NCBI GenBank assembly: GCA_944321085.1
Contig: CALUJY010000005.1
Span: 1 to 40,122, forward strand
DNA from: an uncultured Barnesiella sp.
Lineage (GTDB): Bacteria; Bacteroidota; Bacteroidia; Bacteroidales; Barnesiellaceae_A
Length of the DNA stretch: 40,122 nucleotides
Direction of reading: 5' to 3'
Below the pieces are notes generated by a model. The model was not told the DNA's origin and made no database searches. It saw only the letters and a program-made list of their open reading frames with translations. Positions 26,219 to 33,703 of this stretch are shown here, piece by piece. Made by a program: the position numbers and the translations under genes. The first letter of the stretch is position 1, and every line of letters starts with the position of its first letter.

Positions 26219-27604
26219 ATGAAAAACTGTCGCGTTGCGGCAATAGATATAGTGCGGCGTATGCCTTCTTCGTTATGGAATAGAATGTCTGATACCTTGC
26301 ATCGTGCATGGCTCTTTGTGAGCGAAGATGTGTGGAAAAGCAAAAGCGACAGCGTGTGGGTGCACATCGTAAAGACGCTCAATCTCTCGGTGCGCTGTTT
26401 CCTCGACGAACGTTTGCAGCAGAAAGCTGCCGCGCTTACCTACCAAACCCTGCTGGCCATAGTGCCGGCCTTGGCATTGCTCTTTGCCATAGGTAAGGGG
26501 TTCGGTTTCCAATCTATCATTTACAGCCAGCTTTTCGATGCCTTTCCTGCGCAGCGCGAGGCGTTGTCGCATGCCTATACTTTTGTTGAGGCTTACATGA
26601 CGCACATGAAAGACGGTGTGTTTGTAGGCGTTGGCATTATCTTGTTGTTGTGGACGATGATAAGCCTGCTGGGTACTATCGAGAAGACCTTCAACGACTT
26701 GTGGAATGTGCCCAACCGTAAGCTCTCGCGGCAGGTGACCGACTACATGGCCATGTTTATCCTCTTACCCGTGTTGCTCGTTGCCGCCAATGGTATGTCT
26801 ATCTTCGTAGCTGCCATTCTCGAGGAGTTGCCGTGGGTGTCGCCGTGGTTACATCATATCATGCAGGCGTCGTCTTATGTGCTTTCGTGGCTCTTCTTCA
26901 TGGCGTTGTATATCTTCTTGCCCAATACGAAGGTGCAGTTTAAGCATGCGGCAGTATCGGCCGTAATATGCGGTACGGCCTTCAATCTCTTCCAGGCACT
27001 ATACATTGCCGGGCAGATATGGGTGTCGCGTTACAATGCCATATATGGTAGTTTCGCTTTCTTGCCGTTGTTGATGTTGTGGGTACAGCTATCGTGGTTG
27101 ATATGCCTTTTCGGCGTGGTGCTGTCGTACTCGTCGCAGAATGTGTTTAATTTTGAGTTTGAGAAAGAGATAAAGAATATATCGCGTCGCTACTATGAGT
27201 ATGTGGTGCTTATCATCATGACTATTATAGAGAGCCGCCGTCGCGACGGGCTTCCGCCGCTTACCAAGTTCCGTCTATCGCAACAGTACGACCTACCCAT
27301 ACAATTGGTGGCGCGTGCCATAGACGAGCTTGTCGACATCGGGCTGTTGTTACCTACGCCTACCAATGACGATTATGCATATATTGCTACTGTCGACAGT
27401 GCCGAGCTTACCGTAGGCTGCCTTTTGCGACGGCTCAATGAGCATGGATGTTCGGGCTTTGTGGCTTCTATCGGCGACGAGGCGGTTGACCACAGTCTCT
27501 TCGACGAGATGGATGCGCTGTATTACCGTCAGGCCGACAAGGTGCTCGTTGCCGACATGCCATTGCCTGCGCTTATTGCCGATAAACACGTTATTAACCA
27601 TTAA
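26219..27604 (+). CDS. YihY/BrkB family inner-membrane protein
   Basis: A 461-residue protein with about six membrane helices and a C-terminal cytoplasmic part. The hallmark of the family is R-L-Q-Q-K-A-A-A-L-T-Y-Q-T-L-L-A-I-V-P-A-L-A near residues 62-83, followed by GVGIILLLWTMISLLGTIEKTFNDLWNV split over the next helix. Despite the old name (formerly called RNase BN), members are membrane proteins of unknown function. The C-terminus (DGLPPLTKFRLSQ to IDELVDIGLLL) resembles a winged helix. The ATG at 26219 lies 2 bp after the rnpB T run; in-frame ATGs at 26261 and 26285 are equally plausible and 26285 best fits homologue length. ridA follows 12 bp downstream. Confidence 0.85.
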   Translation: MKNCRVAAIDIVRRMPSSLWNRMSDTLHRAWLFVSEDVWKSKSDSVWVHIVKTLNLSVRCFLDERLQQKAAALTYQTLLAIVPALALLFAIGKGFGFQSIIYSQLFDAFPAQREALSHAYTFVEAYMTHMKDGVFVGVGIILLLWTMISLLGTIEKTFNDLWNVPNRKLSRQVTDYMAMFILLPVLLVAANGMSIFVAAILEELPWVSPWLHHIMQASSYVLSWLFFMALYIFLPNTKVQFKHAAVSAVICGTAFNLFQALYIAGQIWVSRYNAIYGSFAFLPLLMLWVQLSWLICLFGVVLSYSSQNVFNFEFEKEIKNISRRYYEYVVLIIMTIIESRRRDGLPPLTKFRLSQQYDLPIQLVARAIDELVDIGLLLPTPTNDDYAYIATVDSAELTVGCLLRRLNEHGCSGFVASIGDEAVDHSLFDEMDALYYRQADKVLVADMPLPALIADKHVINH

Positions 27605-27616
27605 ATATTAACGACT

Positions 27617-27997
27617 ATGAAAAAAGTGATTGCTACAACCAACGCTCCGGCTGCCATAGGTCCTTACAGCCAAGCTATCGAAACAGGAAATATGCTCTTC
27701 ATTTCGGGACAGATTCCCGTTGTTCCCGCTACCGGCGAAGTGCCCGAGGGTATTGCCGCCCAAACAGCTCAATCGTTTGCCAACATCAAGGCTATCCTTG
27801 CCGAGGCCGGTTATACGATGGACAATGTTGTGAAGACTACGGTTCTCCTTGCTGACATAGCTCATTTTGCTCCTATGAACGAGGTGTATGCACAACAATT
27901 CGAGGGTTGCAAGGCATTTCCCGCTCGCGCTGCCTTTGCTGTGCGCGACCTCCCCAAAGGCGTATTGGTAGAGATAGAGGTTATCGCTGCGAAGTAA
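27617..27997 (+). CDS. ridA: RidA family enamine/imine deaminase
   Basis: A 126-residue RidA (YjgF/YER057c/UK114) protein. It contains [11 protein letters not shown] near 10-20, [13 protein letters not shown] near 29-41, and FPARAAFAV with Arg104, the residue that anchors the carboxylate of the substrate; Glu119 in VEIEV completes the pocket. It hydrolyses reactive 2-aminoacrylate-type enamines and protects PLP enzymes in the cytosol. It starts 12 bp after the YihY-like gene, so they may be co-transcribed, and a strong terminator follows. Confidence 0.95.
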   Translation: MKKVIATTNAPAAIGPYSQAIETGNMLFISGQIPVVPATGEVPEGIAAQTAQSFANIKAILAEAGYTMDNVVKTTVLLADIAHFAPMNEVYAQQFEGCKAFPARAAFAVRDLPKGVLVEIEVIAAK

Positions 27998-28017
27998 GCA
28001 GGTGCTGACCGGTAAAT

Positions 28018-28067
28018 AACGAGGCGATGTGCTGCCATATAATGGACGGCACATCGCCTCGTTTTTC
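28018..28067 (+). terminator. Intrinsic terminator after ridA
   Basis: A perfect 15-bp inverted repeat (28018-28032 with 28049-28063) with an inner CCAT/ATGG stem, followed by Ts at 28062-28066. It stops transcription from the + strand YihY-ridA unit. It stands about 85 bp from the 3' end of the convergent lipoprotein gene. Confidence 0.85.
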
Positions 28068-28151
28068 TGTCGTATGTCGCTGTCGGCGGTTAGCTCCGTA
28101 GTATAATCGGTCGGACGCTTGCAAATTGCTGTCGGTCAGCGGAATGCGTGG

Positions 28152-29003
28152 CTACTTTTCATCGGATTGTTGCAGATCCTCCAACTTTAACAACTGTGAG
28201 TCGGCAAGTTCGAGTTGCTTGATGCCGTATTCGCGGCGTTTGGAGAGCGAGTCGACCATCGAGAGGGCTTGTGCCAACCGGTAGGTCTCGGCAATGGCGA
28301 GCCGTGTGTTTTTGTCGAGCGGCATGGAGTAGTTGCTGCCACCGGTAAATTGTACCGATAGCTCTTTGTTATTCGACAGTACAATCAGCTCGGCCACTTC
28401 GTAACACTGCGTTTTGTTGTAGGTTACCATTTCGGTCGTCTTTCCGTCATCGGTGAAGCGGTAGTTGCGTGCACCGTCGTAGGCTACCGATGCCGTTTCG
28501 CAGTATGTGCCGTCGGGCTTTTTCACCCGTATGCCGGTGTGGTTTATGCCTTTGCTTCCGTTATAGATGCTTATGAGCCTGAACTCGCCGCTCTCGGTAA
28601 CCTGAGCTCGCAACCCGCTGCCGGTAACGGCCTGTCCTGGACGGCTTTTCTTGTAGACGTAGTTGCGTTCGGTCTGGTATTCGCTCTCGCGCGAGAGTTC
28701 GAAGAGCGGTTTCAACTCGTCCAATTCTTTTTGAGCTATGTTGTAGAGGCTGTCGGTAGTGACCAAGTCGCGCTCATACACCTTTTGGTTGATGCGGCAT
28801 TGCAGCACCATGCCTTCTCTGATGACGTCGAAAGCCTTTGGATAGCTTGCCTCGATACTGTCTATCCATATTTTGGCGGCGTAGTAGTTGCCGTCGTTGT
28901 AGTAACTTTCGGCTTGTGCATAGAGTTGTGCCGCTTTTTTCTCGTCGCTTGTGCAGGCTGTGACAAGCAGTGCTGCGAGTATCAGTAAAAATCCGTTTCT
29001 CAT
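28152..29003 (-). CDS. Predicted lipoprotein, second gene after the ppGpp synthetase
   Basis: A 283-residue protein with a type II signal peptide: a hydrophobic stretch and lipobox V-T-A-C with Cys17 as the lipidation site. The following S-D-E after the cysteine resembles, loosely, the surface-export signal of Bacteroides lipoproteins. Residues about 22-60 look like one TPR hairpin (AQLYAQAESYYNDGNYYAAK). The middle is beta-rich with no motif I recognise; the end is helical. It starts 24 bp after the relA-like stop, so the two are probably one operon. Function is unknown. Confidence 0.75.
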   Translation of the reverse strand: MRNGFLLILAALLVTACTSDEKKAAQLYAQAESYYNDGNYYAAKIWIDSIEASYPKAFDVIREGMVLQCRINQKVYERDLVTTDSLYNIAQKELDELKPLFELSRESEYQTERNYVYKKSRPGQAVTGSGLRAQVTESGEFRLISIYNGSKGINHTGIRVKKPDGTYCETASVAYDGARNYRFTDDGKTTEMVTYNKTQCYEVAELIVLSNNKELSVQFTGGSNYSMPLDKNTRLAIAETYRLAQALSMVDSLSKRREYGIKQLELADSQLLKLEDLQQSDEK

Positions 29004-29027
29004 ACGATAAGAGGTTATGTGTTTTTC

Positions 29028-31235
29028 TTATATGTTGCCTCGTTCAACGCCTTTGACGCCTTTGACGGTTTTCAGCTTTTTAATGAGGCCGTTAAGTGTC
29101 GATATTTCGTCGATAAGCACCGATATATGCCCTTGGAACAGGCCGTCGTCAGAGTCTATGGCGATGCTCCGCAACGACACGTTCTTCTCTTTGTTGATAA
29201 TCGACGATATGTTGGTGACGATGCCTATATCGTCTTGCCCCACCACATGCAGCGTGGCGACATATTGCGTACCTGTTTTTCCCGCCCATCGTGCATTGAT
29301 GACGCGGTATCCGTATCGCTCTTTGATGTGTGCCGCATTGGGGCAGTCGTTGCGGTGTATCTTGATAGAGCCTTCGGTAGAGATGAAACCGAATATTTCG
29401 TCGCCGAAAACAGGCGTACAGCACTTGGCGAGCTTATAGTTCACGCCTTTGACGTTACCGCCTATCACTAGTTCGTCGTCAACGCTTTTTTTGTCGGCAG
29501 GAGCCAAGGCATACTCTTCGGCGGTACGCGTCTCGGTATTCTCTTGGTTGTCTTGCTCATACAGGTTGACATACAGTCCTATGACGTCGTTGATATTGAT
29601 TTTCTCCTCGCCGAGTTTTACATAAAAGTCGGTGACGGTCTTGTAGCCCATCTTTTTGATGAGGCGCATGAGCAGGGCATCGTCAATCTCAATTTTGCGG
29701 TTCTTGAAGCGTCTCAGAAGCAATTCCTTGCCTATCTCGGCGCTTTTGTTGGCAATTTCGTTGAGAGCCTGTTTTATCTTGGTACGGGTCTTGGCCGAAA
29801 AAGCGATATTGAGCCAGTCTTGTTTGGGTTTTTGGTTGGCCGACGTGATGATCTCTATGGTGTCGCCGCTTCTCAGGACGTACCTGATGGTTTTGTTTTT
29901 CCCGTTGACACGTCCGCCGGTACAGGTACAGCCTATTTTAGAGTGGATGAGAAAGGCAAAGTCGAGCAACGTAGAGCCGTAGGGGAGCTTGTAGAGGTCG
30001 CCCTTGGGCGAGAATACGAAGACCTCCTTGTCGTAAATATCCATACGGAAGTCTTTGATTTGCTCTAACGAATCGTCGCTCTCCGACTCTAATATCTCGC
30101 GTACGCTGTTCATCATCTCGTCGAGGTTGTTCTCGCTTTTGATGCCTTTGTATTTCCAGTGGGCGGCGATACCGCGTTCAGCCACCTCGTCCATTCGGCG
30201 GGTTCGTATCTGTACCTCTACCCACTTTTTGTCAGGCCCGAGAACCGTGGTGTGCAACGATTCGTAGCCGTTGCTTTTGGGTATCGAGAGCCAGTCTTTC
30301 ATACGGGCGGGGTTGGGCAAGTACATATTGGTGATGATAGAGAATGCACGCCAACAATCGCCTATCTCCTGCTTACCCTCGCTGTCGAGGATGACACGGA
30401 TGGCAAATAGGTCGTATATGCCTTTTACATCTATCTGTTGCTTCTTCATTTTGTTCCAAATGGAGTAGATAGATTTGGTGCGACCCTTTATCTCGAAGCG
30501 GAGGCCTTCCTCTTCCAATCGCTCTTTTACCGGCTTTATAAAGGCGGCGATGTATTCGTCACGGTATTTCTTTTTGGAGTTCAACGCGTGTGCGATGAGG
30601 TCGTATGTGGGGCGGTCGGTGTATTTGAGCGACAGGTCTTCCAGCTCCGATTTTATCTTATACAGTCCCAAACGGTGCGACAGCGGCGCGTACAGGTACG
30701 ATACCTCGGTAGCCACTTCGCGCCGGAACTCTTCGTCGGGGTGGTGGTTAATCATGCGCATCAAGCACAGGCGGTCGGCTATCATGATGAAAATCACGCG
30801 AATATCCTCGGCAAAAGAGAGCAGCAGCTTTTTGAAGTTCTCGTTGCTTATGGCAGCATGTTTCTCGTATAGACTGTTCGCTTTGATAAGGCCGCGAATG
30901 ATTTTGGCCGTGTCTGTCCCGTATTGTTTCTCTATTTCTTCTATGGTAGCGAACTGTTGATTTATGAGCGGGTAGATGAGTACGGCAAGGAGCATGCTGC
31001 GTTCGTGTCCTATTTTTTCGCACAAGATGAGTGCCGTATTCATGCTGCGCAGCAATAGGTTGATATTCTTTTCGTCACGGGGGTATGCGCCGGCAGTTGC
31101 AGCCTCTTTTATCAGCGAGCCCACCTGTTTGCGGTCGTTATTGGCAAAAGTATCGCGTGTCGTATCTACCAATTCGCGGTAGCATGTGCGGAACTCTGCC
31201 CATTCAGTTTCTGTAAAAAAATTGCCCTCTTTCAT
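29028..31235 (-). CDS. RelA/SpoT-family (p)ppGpp synthetase with degenerate hydrolase domain
   Basis: A 735-residue long RSH protein. The N-terminal region (about 55-200) is HD-domain-like in length and order, but the H-D-x-x-E-D catalytic motif is replaced (AVLIYPLINQQF near 84-95), so hydrolysis is unlikely; ADRLCLMRM near 153-161 keeps only part of the next motif. The synthetase domain is intact: KGRTKSIYSIWNKM near 250-263, YDLFAIRVI near 274-282, IPKSNGYESLHTTV near 318-331 and VEVQIRTRRMDEVAERG near 339-355. TGS (about 395-460) and C-terminal ACT domains follow. It should make (p)ppGpp in the stringent response like RelA. Bacteroidales usually carry a second, hydrolase-competent RSH elsewhere. 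Confidence 0.9.
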   Translation of the reverse strand: MKEGNFFTETEWAEFRTCYRELVDTTRDTFANNDRKQVGSLIKEAATAGAYPRDEKNINLLLRSMNTALILCEKIGHERSMLLAVLIYPLINQQFATIEEIEKQYGTDTAKIIRGLIKANSLYEKHAAISNENFKKLLLSFAEDIRVIFIMIADRLCLMRMINHHPDEEFRREVATEVSYLYAPLSHRLGLYKIKSELEDLSLKYTDRPTYDLIAHALNSKKKYRDEYIAAFIKPVKERLEEEGLRFEIKGRTKSIYSIWNKMKKQQIDVKGIYDLFAIRVILDSEGKQEIGDCWRAFSIITNMYLPNPARMKDWLSIPKSNGYESLHTTVLGPDKKWVEVQIRTRRMDEVAERGIAAHWKYKGIKSENNLDEMMNSVREILESESDDSLEQIKDFRMDIYDKEVFVFSPKGDLYKLPYGSTLLDFAFLIHSKIGCTCTGGRVNGKNKTIRYVLRSGDTIEIITSANQKPKQDWLNIAFSAKTRTKIKQALNEIANKSAEIGKELLLRRFKNRKIEIDDALLMRLIKKMGYKTVTDFYVKLGEEKININDVIGLYVNLYEQDNQENTETRTAEEYALAPADKKSVDDELVIGGNVKGVNYKLAKCCTPVFGDEIFGFISTEGSIKIHRNDCPNAAHIKERYGYRVINARWAGKTGTQYVATLHVVGQDDIGIVTNISSIINKEKNVSLRSIAIDSDDGLFQGHISVLIDEISTLNGLIKKLKTVKGVKGVERGNI

Positions 31236-31257
31236 ATCAATTGGCTTTAAGCGATTT

Positions 31258-31265
31258 CAAAAGTA
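31258..31265 (-). promoter_or_regulatory. -7 promoter element of the ppGpp synthetase gene
   Basis: TACTTTTG on the minus strand (complement of 31258-31265) matches TAnnTTTG, 22 bp before the ATG. A TTTG 24 bp further upstream is slightly too far, so the -33 box is weak. A leader of about 16 nt is predicted. Confidence 0.6.
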
Positions 31266-31337
31266 AAACTTTCGGGCGAGAAAAAGAACCAAATTCAGGA
31301 TTTTTTGTTTACATTTATGTCCTAAATGCTTTTTTGT

Positions 31338-32414
31338 ATGAAACAAACAATTTTTTTATTTTCGGCACTTCTTGTGGTGTTATCAGGTAATATCGATGCC
31401 CGTGCTTGCACCGGTATCACATTGCATGCGGCCGATGGCAGTCATGTGGTAGGACGCACGATAGAGTGGGGCGAGAGCGCTCTCAAAAGCGATTACGTCG
31501 TGATGCCGCGCGGCTATCGTTGGCAATCGTTTACCCCGTCGGGGCACAACGGGGCGCAGGTCGTTGCCCGTTACGGCTTGGTGGGGCTTAGTGTGGTAGA
31601 GCCGGCTTTCATTGCCGAAGGTATCAACGAGAAAGGTCTCTCGGCAGGTCTTTTCTACTTCCCCGGCTATGGCGAATACCAAACTTACGACTCGTTGAGC
31701 AACGATGTCACCATTGCCGACTTGCAGTTGGTTGCATGGATGTTGTCGCAGTTTTCTACCGTCGATGAGGTAATGGCGGCTATACCCACAGTCAGGGTTG
31801 TAGGGCTATATCCCAACGCATCGACCGTACATTGGCGTATTGCCGATGCAAGCGGGAAACAATATGTACTTGAAATTATCGGCGGAAAGCCGCATTTCTA
31901 TGAAAACAAAATAGGTGTACTGACCAACTCGCCCGGCTTCGAGTGGCAGGTGACCAATCTCAATAATTACGTCAACCTCTTCCCCGGTTCGGCCAATCCC
32001 CAGCATTTAGGAGGTGTAGGGCTTGCACCCTTTGGTGCCGGTTCGGGATTTCTCGGCATTCCCGGCGATGTGACACCCCCGTCGCGTTTTGTTCGGGCTG
32101 CCTTTTATACCAATACTGCGCCGCAGCCCAAGACGGCATTCGATGCCATGACCGAGGCTTTCCATATACTTAATAACTTCGATGTGCCCATAGGCATAGA
32201 ATTTCCCGTAGGGAAAGCTCCCGATATACCCGCTGCCACACAGTGGACTACGGTGACCGATATGACAAACCGCCGCATCTATTACCGCACGGCCTACAAC
32301 TTCAACATCCGTTGTATAGATTGTTCTACGATAGATTTTGCCCGCGTAGCCTATACTTGCAAGCCGCTCGACGAAGTGCAGCGTCAGCCTGTGGAAATGC
32401 TTACTATAAAATAG
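31338..32414 (+). CDS. Secreted choloylglycine hydrolase / linear amide hydrolase (Ntn family)
   Basis: An Ntn-hydrolase of the bile-salt hydrolase and penicillin-V acylase family, 358 residues from the ATG at 31338; an in-frame ATG at 31326 is possible but spoils the signal peptide. The signal peptide (MKQTIFLFSALLVV) ends A-R-A just before Cys24, so cleavage itself would expose the catalytic N-terminal cysteine (C-T-G-I-T-L). Arg40 is in place in G-R-T-I-E-W; the family's aspartate three residues on is glutamate (Glu43). NEKGLSAGLFYFPG and LTNSPGFEWQVTNLNNY are as in Gram-negative members. It would act in the periplasm or outside, on bile-acid, N-acyl or penicillin-type amides; substrate is not predictable. 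No SD or full promoter is visible. Confidence 0.88.
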   Translation: MKQTIFLFSALLVVLSGNIDARACTGITLHAADGSHVVGRTIEWGESALKSDYVVMPRGYRWQSFTPSGHNGAQVVARYGLVGLSVVEPAFIAEGINEKGLSAGLFYFPGYGEYQTYDSLSNDVTIADLQLVAWMLSQFSTVDEVMAAIPTVRVVGLYPNASTVHWRIADASGKQYVLEIIGGKPHFYENKIGVLTNSPGFEWQVTNLNNYVNLFPGSANPQHLGGVGLAPFGAGSGFLGIPGDVTPPSRFVRAAFYTNTAPQPKTAFDAMTEAFHILNNFDVPIGIEFPVGKAPDIPAATQWTTVTDMTNRRIYYRTAYNFNIRCIDCSTIDFARVAYTCKPLDEVQRQPVEMLTIK

Positions 32415-32853
32415 ACCTGCTGTAATTTTTGCAGCCGTCTTTGTATCTTCATATATCGCCCCATGCAGCAACAGGAGTATTGCCGTATGGGGCGAATTGT
32501 ATGTCACGGGTTTGTCGAGGGATGGTTATATTGTAGAGGAGGCAACGATAATGGTATAGAGGGTACTTAGGTAAAAACAAGGAATATTATCTCGGAATAA
32601 ATAATAACGAGTATTATATGGCTTCGAAATATAGAGGGCGCGGCAAAATTAAACCTTGCCATCAAAGCAAGTTCCGGGATGGCGTAAATATAACCCTGTC
32701 ATTGTCTCGAAGGGAAATATGATAGGGTAGGTATTTTTATTGTAGATGGGACGGTCGGGAATCGGATTATAAACTCTTTTATATGAGGCTGTGGCTTTTC
32801 CCTCTTGTTTTCTAAGTATGAAATAATTGCTTCTATGCCACGAGAAAAAGGTG
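32415..32853. other. Intergenic region after the choloylglycine hydrolase gene
   Basis: About 440 bp between convergent genes. A hairpin CGCCCCAT/ATGGGGCG (32457-32464 with 32487-32494) lies about 40 bp after the hydrolase stop; its T tail is poor, so it is only a weak terminator candidate. The rest is AT-rich. A 72-codon minus-strand frame starting with GTG at 32867 was judged not to be a gene. No repeat or RNA gene was recognised. Confidence 0.45.
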
Positions 32854-33351
32854 TTATTGTTGTTCACCCTCAGATGCGGCTTTCTTGCGCATTGCCTCGC
32901 GTCGCACCGCCTCTAACTTCTCGTGACACTCGTTGAATGCCTTTTCCAACGACGAGAGTGCCTCGCCTATCTCTTCGATTATTTCATCCAAAGGTCGGTC
33001 GGAAATATTGTAATTTTTAGATTTTTTATAATTAAACTCATCCTCCGAGACACATTCGGTACTCTCTTTTATCAGCGTAGAACTAATATAATAGTTTCTT
33101 GCCATACCGTCTTTGTCCGTTATTATGCAGTTGAAAAAGTCGGTCACACTCATCTGAAAGATGTTGCATATATGCAGCAGGATGTCTATGTTGAGGTTGC
33201 CTCCCCTAACGGCTTTCCCTACTGTGTTCTTGTCTATGCTTAATATTTTGGCAGCTTCCTTGTAGGAGATGCCGTTGTGTTGTAAATATTGACGTAATTT
33301 GTCGCCTGTATAATGAAATTCTTTCGATGAGTTGTTTCCTTTTGTATCCAT
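32854..33351 (-). CDS. XRE-family helix-turn-helix regulator
   Basis: A 165-residue protein; ATG at 33349-33351 (MDTKGNNSS) is chosen because upstream in-frame codons read into a repeat-rich non-coding region. Residues about 14-65 form the HTH: KLRQYLQHNGISYKEAAKILSIDKNTVGKAVRGG, split here for length, then NLNIDILLHICNIFQMSVTDFFN, a Cro/C1-type DNA-binding domain. The C-terminus (about 100-165) is a charged, coiled-coil-like helix rich in Glu and Lys (EEIGEALSSLEKAFNECHEK), probably for oligomerisation. No toxin gene is adjacent. A perfect operator-like palindrome at 33377-33401 sits 25 bp before the start, suggesting autoregulation. Confidence 0.75.
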   Translation of the reverse strand: MDTKGNNSSKEFHYTGDKLRQYLQHNGISYKEAAKILSIDKNTVGKAVRGGNLNIDILLHICNIFQMSVTDFFNCIITDKDGMARNYYISSTLIKESTECVSEDEFNYKKSKNYNISDRPLDEIIEEIGEALSSLEKAFNECHEKLEAVRREAMRKKAASEGEQQ

Positions 33352-33376
33352 ATTAAGACCGTTTATTCGACTTAAA

Positions 33377-33401
33377 ATATTAGTTTGTCTTATACTAATA
33401 T
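33377..33401. promoter_or_regulatory. Candidate operator of the XRE regulator
   Basis: ATATTAGT (33377-33384), 9-nt spacer, ACTAATAT (33394-33401): a perfect 8-bp inverted repeat, 25 bp before the XRE gene start. On the minus strand TATAAGAC lies inside it and TTG is 20 bp upstream, so the repeat probably overlaps the promoter. A dimeric XRE repressor could bind here. Confidence 0.55.
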
Positions 33402-33441
33402 ACTCATTTTCTGACAATTTCGGGAAGGGAAATAGGGCGGG

Positions 33442-33476
33442 ACGATAGGTCGCATCACCACGATGCGACCTATCGT
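33442..33476. repeat. Perfect 15-bp inverted repeat
   Basis: Arms at 33442-33456 and 33462-33476 with a 5-nt loop (ACCAC). It is not followed by a U tract on either strand, so it is not a usual terminator. On the + strand a -7-like TATCTTTG (33476-33483) touches its right end but lacks a -33 box. It may be a second regulator site or an RNA hairpin. Confidence 0.7.
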
Positions 33477-33530
33477 ATCTTTGCCAATGAGGTCGTAATA
33501 GTAAGTGCGGGAGTTGCGGCATCTGTTGCA

Positions 33531-33574
33531 GCCTTGTTGTTGGTGGGATGGCCGCCTTGTTGTTGGTGGAATGG
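33531..33574. repeat. Two 21-bp direct repeats
   Basis: GCCTTGTTGTTGGTGG followed by (G/A)ATGG occurs twice, at 33531-33551 and 33554-33574, separated by 2 bp and differing at one base. Too short to be a known mobile element; likely a recent local duplication in non-coding DNA. Confidence 0.7.
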
Positions 33575-33703
33575 TTTGCAGAAATGGACTCCCTGTATCG
33601 GGGCGTTTTTGTTATACAGGGTTGTTTAGGAGTACAAGCCGTTAGCGAAGGCTGTCGTTCGGGGAGGCTTTCGCTGTTCTGTCGTCTTTTGTGAGAACCT
33701 TTT

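Larger units (their letters stand above)
33352..33703. other. Regulatory intergenic region between lpxK and the XRE gene
   Basis: About 350 bp with no credible gene. It holds, from left to right, the operator-like repeat at 33377-33401, a perfect 15-bp inverted repeat at 33442-33476, and a 21-bp direct repeat at 33531-33551 and 33554-33574. A hairpin CCCTGTAT/ATACAGGG lies near 33591-33620. No clean intrinsic terminator for lpxK was found. Confidence 0.55.

Noticed and set aside
32649..32867. A 72-codon minus-strand frame starting with GTG and overlapping the XRE gene end
   Set aside because: GTG start, no domain, non-coding-like composition, and it overlaps the XRE gene end.
33442..33476. 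15-bp inverted repeat as intrinsic terminator of lpxK
   Set aside because: No T tract follows on the minus strand; it is 230 bp from the lpxK stop.
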